Translations under genes and position numbers: made by a program
Assembly (NCBI GenBank): GCA_946639085.1
Contig: CAMPBP010000070.1
Location: forward strand, 1-6,752
Length of the DNA stretch: 6,752 nt
Reading direction: 5' to 3'
Source: an uncultured Lachnospiraceae bacterium
GTDB taxonomy: Bacteria > Bacillota > Clostridia > Lachnospirales > Lachnospiraceae
Part shown: positions 6,248-6,752 of the stretch, piece after piece
Layout of the letters: every line of letters starts with the position of its first letter
Numbering within the stretch: the first letter of the stretch is position 1
Notes under the pieces: model-generated
Seen by the model: the letters and a program-made list of their open reading frames with translations, nothing else
What the model was told of the DNA's origin: nothing
Database searches by the model: none

Positions 6248-6269
6248 GTAAATCCTTTACTTAATTAAG
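6248..6269. repeat. Two small inverted repeats just upstream of the transporter promoter
   Basis: GTAAA-TCC-TTTAC (6248-6260) is a 5-bp inverted repeat starting one base beyond the -35 element. CTTAATTAAG (6260-6269) is a perfect 10-bp palindrome that shares its first base with it. They lie where an activator or catabolite regulator could bind. The first resembles a cre element only loosely, because the central CG is missing. The rest of the gap, up to 6340, is AT-rich and I see no gene or terminator in it. Confidence 0.3.
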
Positions 6270-6340
6270 CATCTTTTTTACCAAAATTTGCGTATTGCTT
6301 ATCAAATATTGACACATGTTGGTGAAATTGTACAAAAACT

Positions 6341-6752
6341 CTATTCTGCTTTTAGCCATTTTGATACAAAAGAGATTTCCGATGCGCATTTTTTTGCGGT
6401 ACATGAGTACTCATATCCGTCGGAATGCACAAACGAGTTTAAAGAAAATCCGTTGGGTCTTCTGCCCTCAAGAACGGAAAAAGAATCAAGCGGTATAGAA
6501 AGACCTCCGCCCACACATTTAATATAGCTTTCCTTCAATGTCCACATTTCGAAAAAGAGAGCGTTGCGTTCACTCTCGTTTTGGGAAGACATCAGTTTAT
6601 CAAATTCTTCTTTCGTAAAGAACCTCTTCGCGATCTTTATCCCTCGTTCGCTCTTTGTGGTGATCTTCTGAACATCACAGCCCACCGGCACATCTCCTAT
6701 CGCACACATCACACGCTCGCAGGAATGGGATATGTTAAAAAATTTGTCAGGT
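6341..6752 (-). CDS. Sfp-type 4'-phosphopantetheinyl transferase, C-terminal part (5' end outside window)
   Basis: The frame is open to the right edge (first full codon 6751-6749) and encodes 136 residues before a TAG stop. These enzymes transfer the phosphopantetheine arm of coenzyme A to a serine of acyl- or peptidyl-carrier proteins. Visible motifs in order are FNISHSCERV (residues 5-14, the conserved N-[IL]-S-H-S block), VGCDVQ (23-28, metal-binding D26), and IAKRFFTKEEF (40-50). Then come W70-T-L-K73-E74-S-Y-I-K78, the second metal-binding block, and GGGLSIPLDSFSV (81-93), close to the Sfp pattern. The residue two after D26 is Gln, where Sfp has Glu109. A GTG at 6712 and an ATG at 6709 could be read as starts, but the SHS block lies upstream of both, so they are internal. 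It shares the strand with the sugar operon but has no obvious functional link. I see no clear terminator after it. Confidence 0.9.
   Translation of the reverse strand, partial: PDKFFNISHSCERVMCAIGDVPVGCDVQKITTKSERGIKIAKRFFTKEEFDKLMSSQNESERNALFFEMWTLKESYIKCVGGGLSIPLDSFSVLEGRRPNGFSLNSFVHSDGYEYSCTAKKCASEISFVSKWLKAE

Noticed and set aside
6248..6260. Catabolite-response (cre) site
   Set aside because: GTAAA-TCC-TTTAC has the outer symmetry but lacks the central CG and the even-length spacing of a cre, so it is kept only as an unassigned inverted repeat.
6309..6336. + strand promoter-like TTGACA, 16-nt spacer, TACAAA
   Set aside because: It would transcribe antisense into the phosphopantetheinyl transferase gene with no + strand gene downstream. 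The TTGACA is also the third TGTCAA box read backwards. It is possible but unsupported.
6270..6340. Possible terminator after the phosphopantetheinyl transferase gene
   Set aside because: I found only short, weak complementary stretches and no stem followed by a U-tract, so none is called.
6709..6712. GTG or ATG start for a short 122-123 residue phosphopantetheinyl transferase
   Set aside because: The reading frame continues upstream and encodes the conserved FNISHS block, so these codons are internal and the gene runs off the window.

Overview
The window looks like a piece of a Bacillota chromosome, most likely class Clostridia and plausibly Lachnospiraceae. The signs are moderate-to-low GC (judged by eye), strong AGGAGG-type ribosome sites, a CUT1 sugar transporter paired with a YesM/YesN-type two-component system, and an lipoprotein-type binding protein with a low-complexity Ser/Thr/Ala/Asp linker. 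The family assignments are firm. The taxonomic call is an inference from style, not from a marker gene.

Layout from left to right. The + strand carries only the C-terminal 74 residues of a small heat-shock protein (Hsp20/alpha-crystallin), which ends in a strong hairpin terminator at 241-269. Everything else is on the - strand and reads right to left. A 5'-truncated Sfp-type 4'-phosphopantetheinyl transferase runs off the right edge. Next comes a 183-bp regulatory gap. It is followed by an extracellular sugar-binding lipoprotein, a hairpin terminator inside the operon, a MalF-type permease, a MalG-type permease and a second terminator. A separate promoter then drives a YesM-like sensor kinase and a YesN-like AraC-type response regulator. 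The regulator gene ends in the same hairpin that terminates hsp20 from the other side.

How the parts fit. The binding protein captures an unidentified carbohydrate outside the cell and the two permeases carry it across the membrane. No ATPase gene is present, so a shared MsmX/MalK-type ATPase encoded elsewhere must power transport. The kinase/regulator pair is the obvious candidate controller of the transporter. The regulatory gap upstream of the binding protein holds a recognisable sigma-A-type promoter, repeated TGTCAA boxes, and a 5'-leader hairpin whose two G.U pairs are possible only in the - strand transcript. The terminator between binding protein and permeases should make the binding protein the most abundant product.

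I see no mobile element, CRISPR array, tRNA, rRNA or clearly new gene system. The genes are of ordinary types, and the points worth a second look are regulatory.
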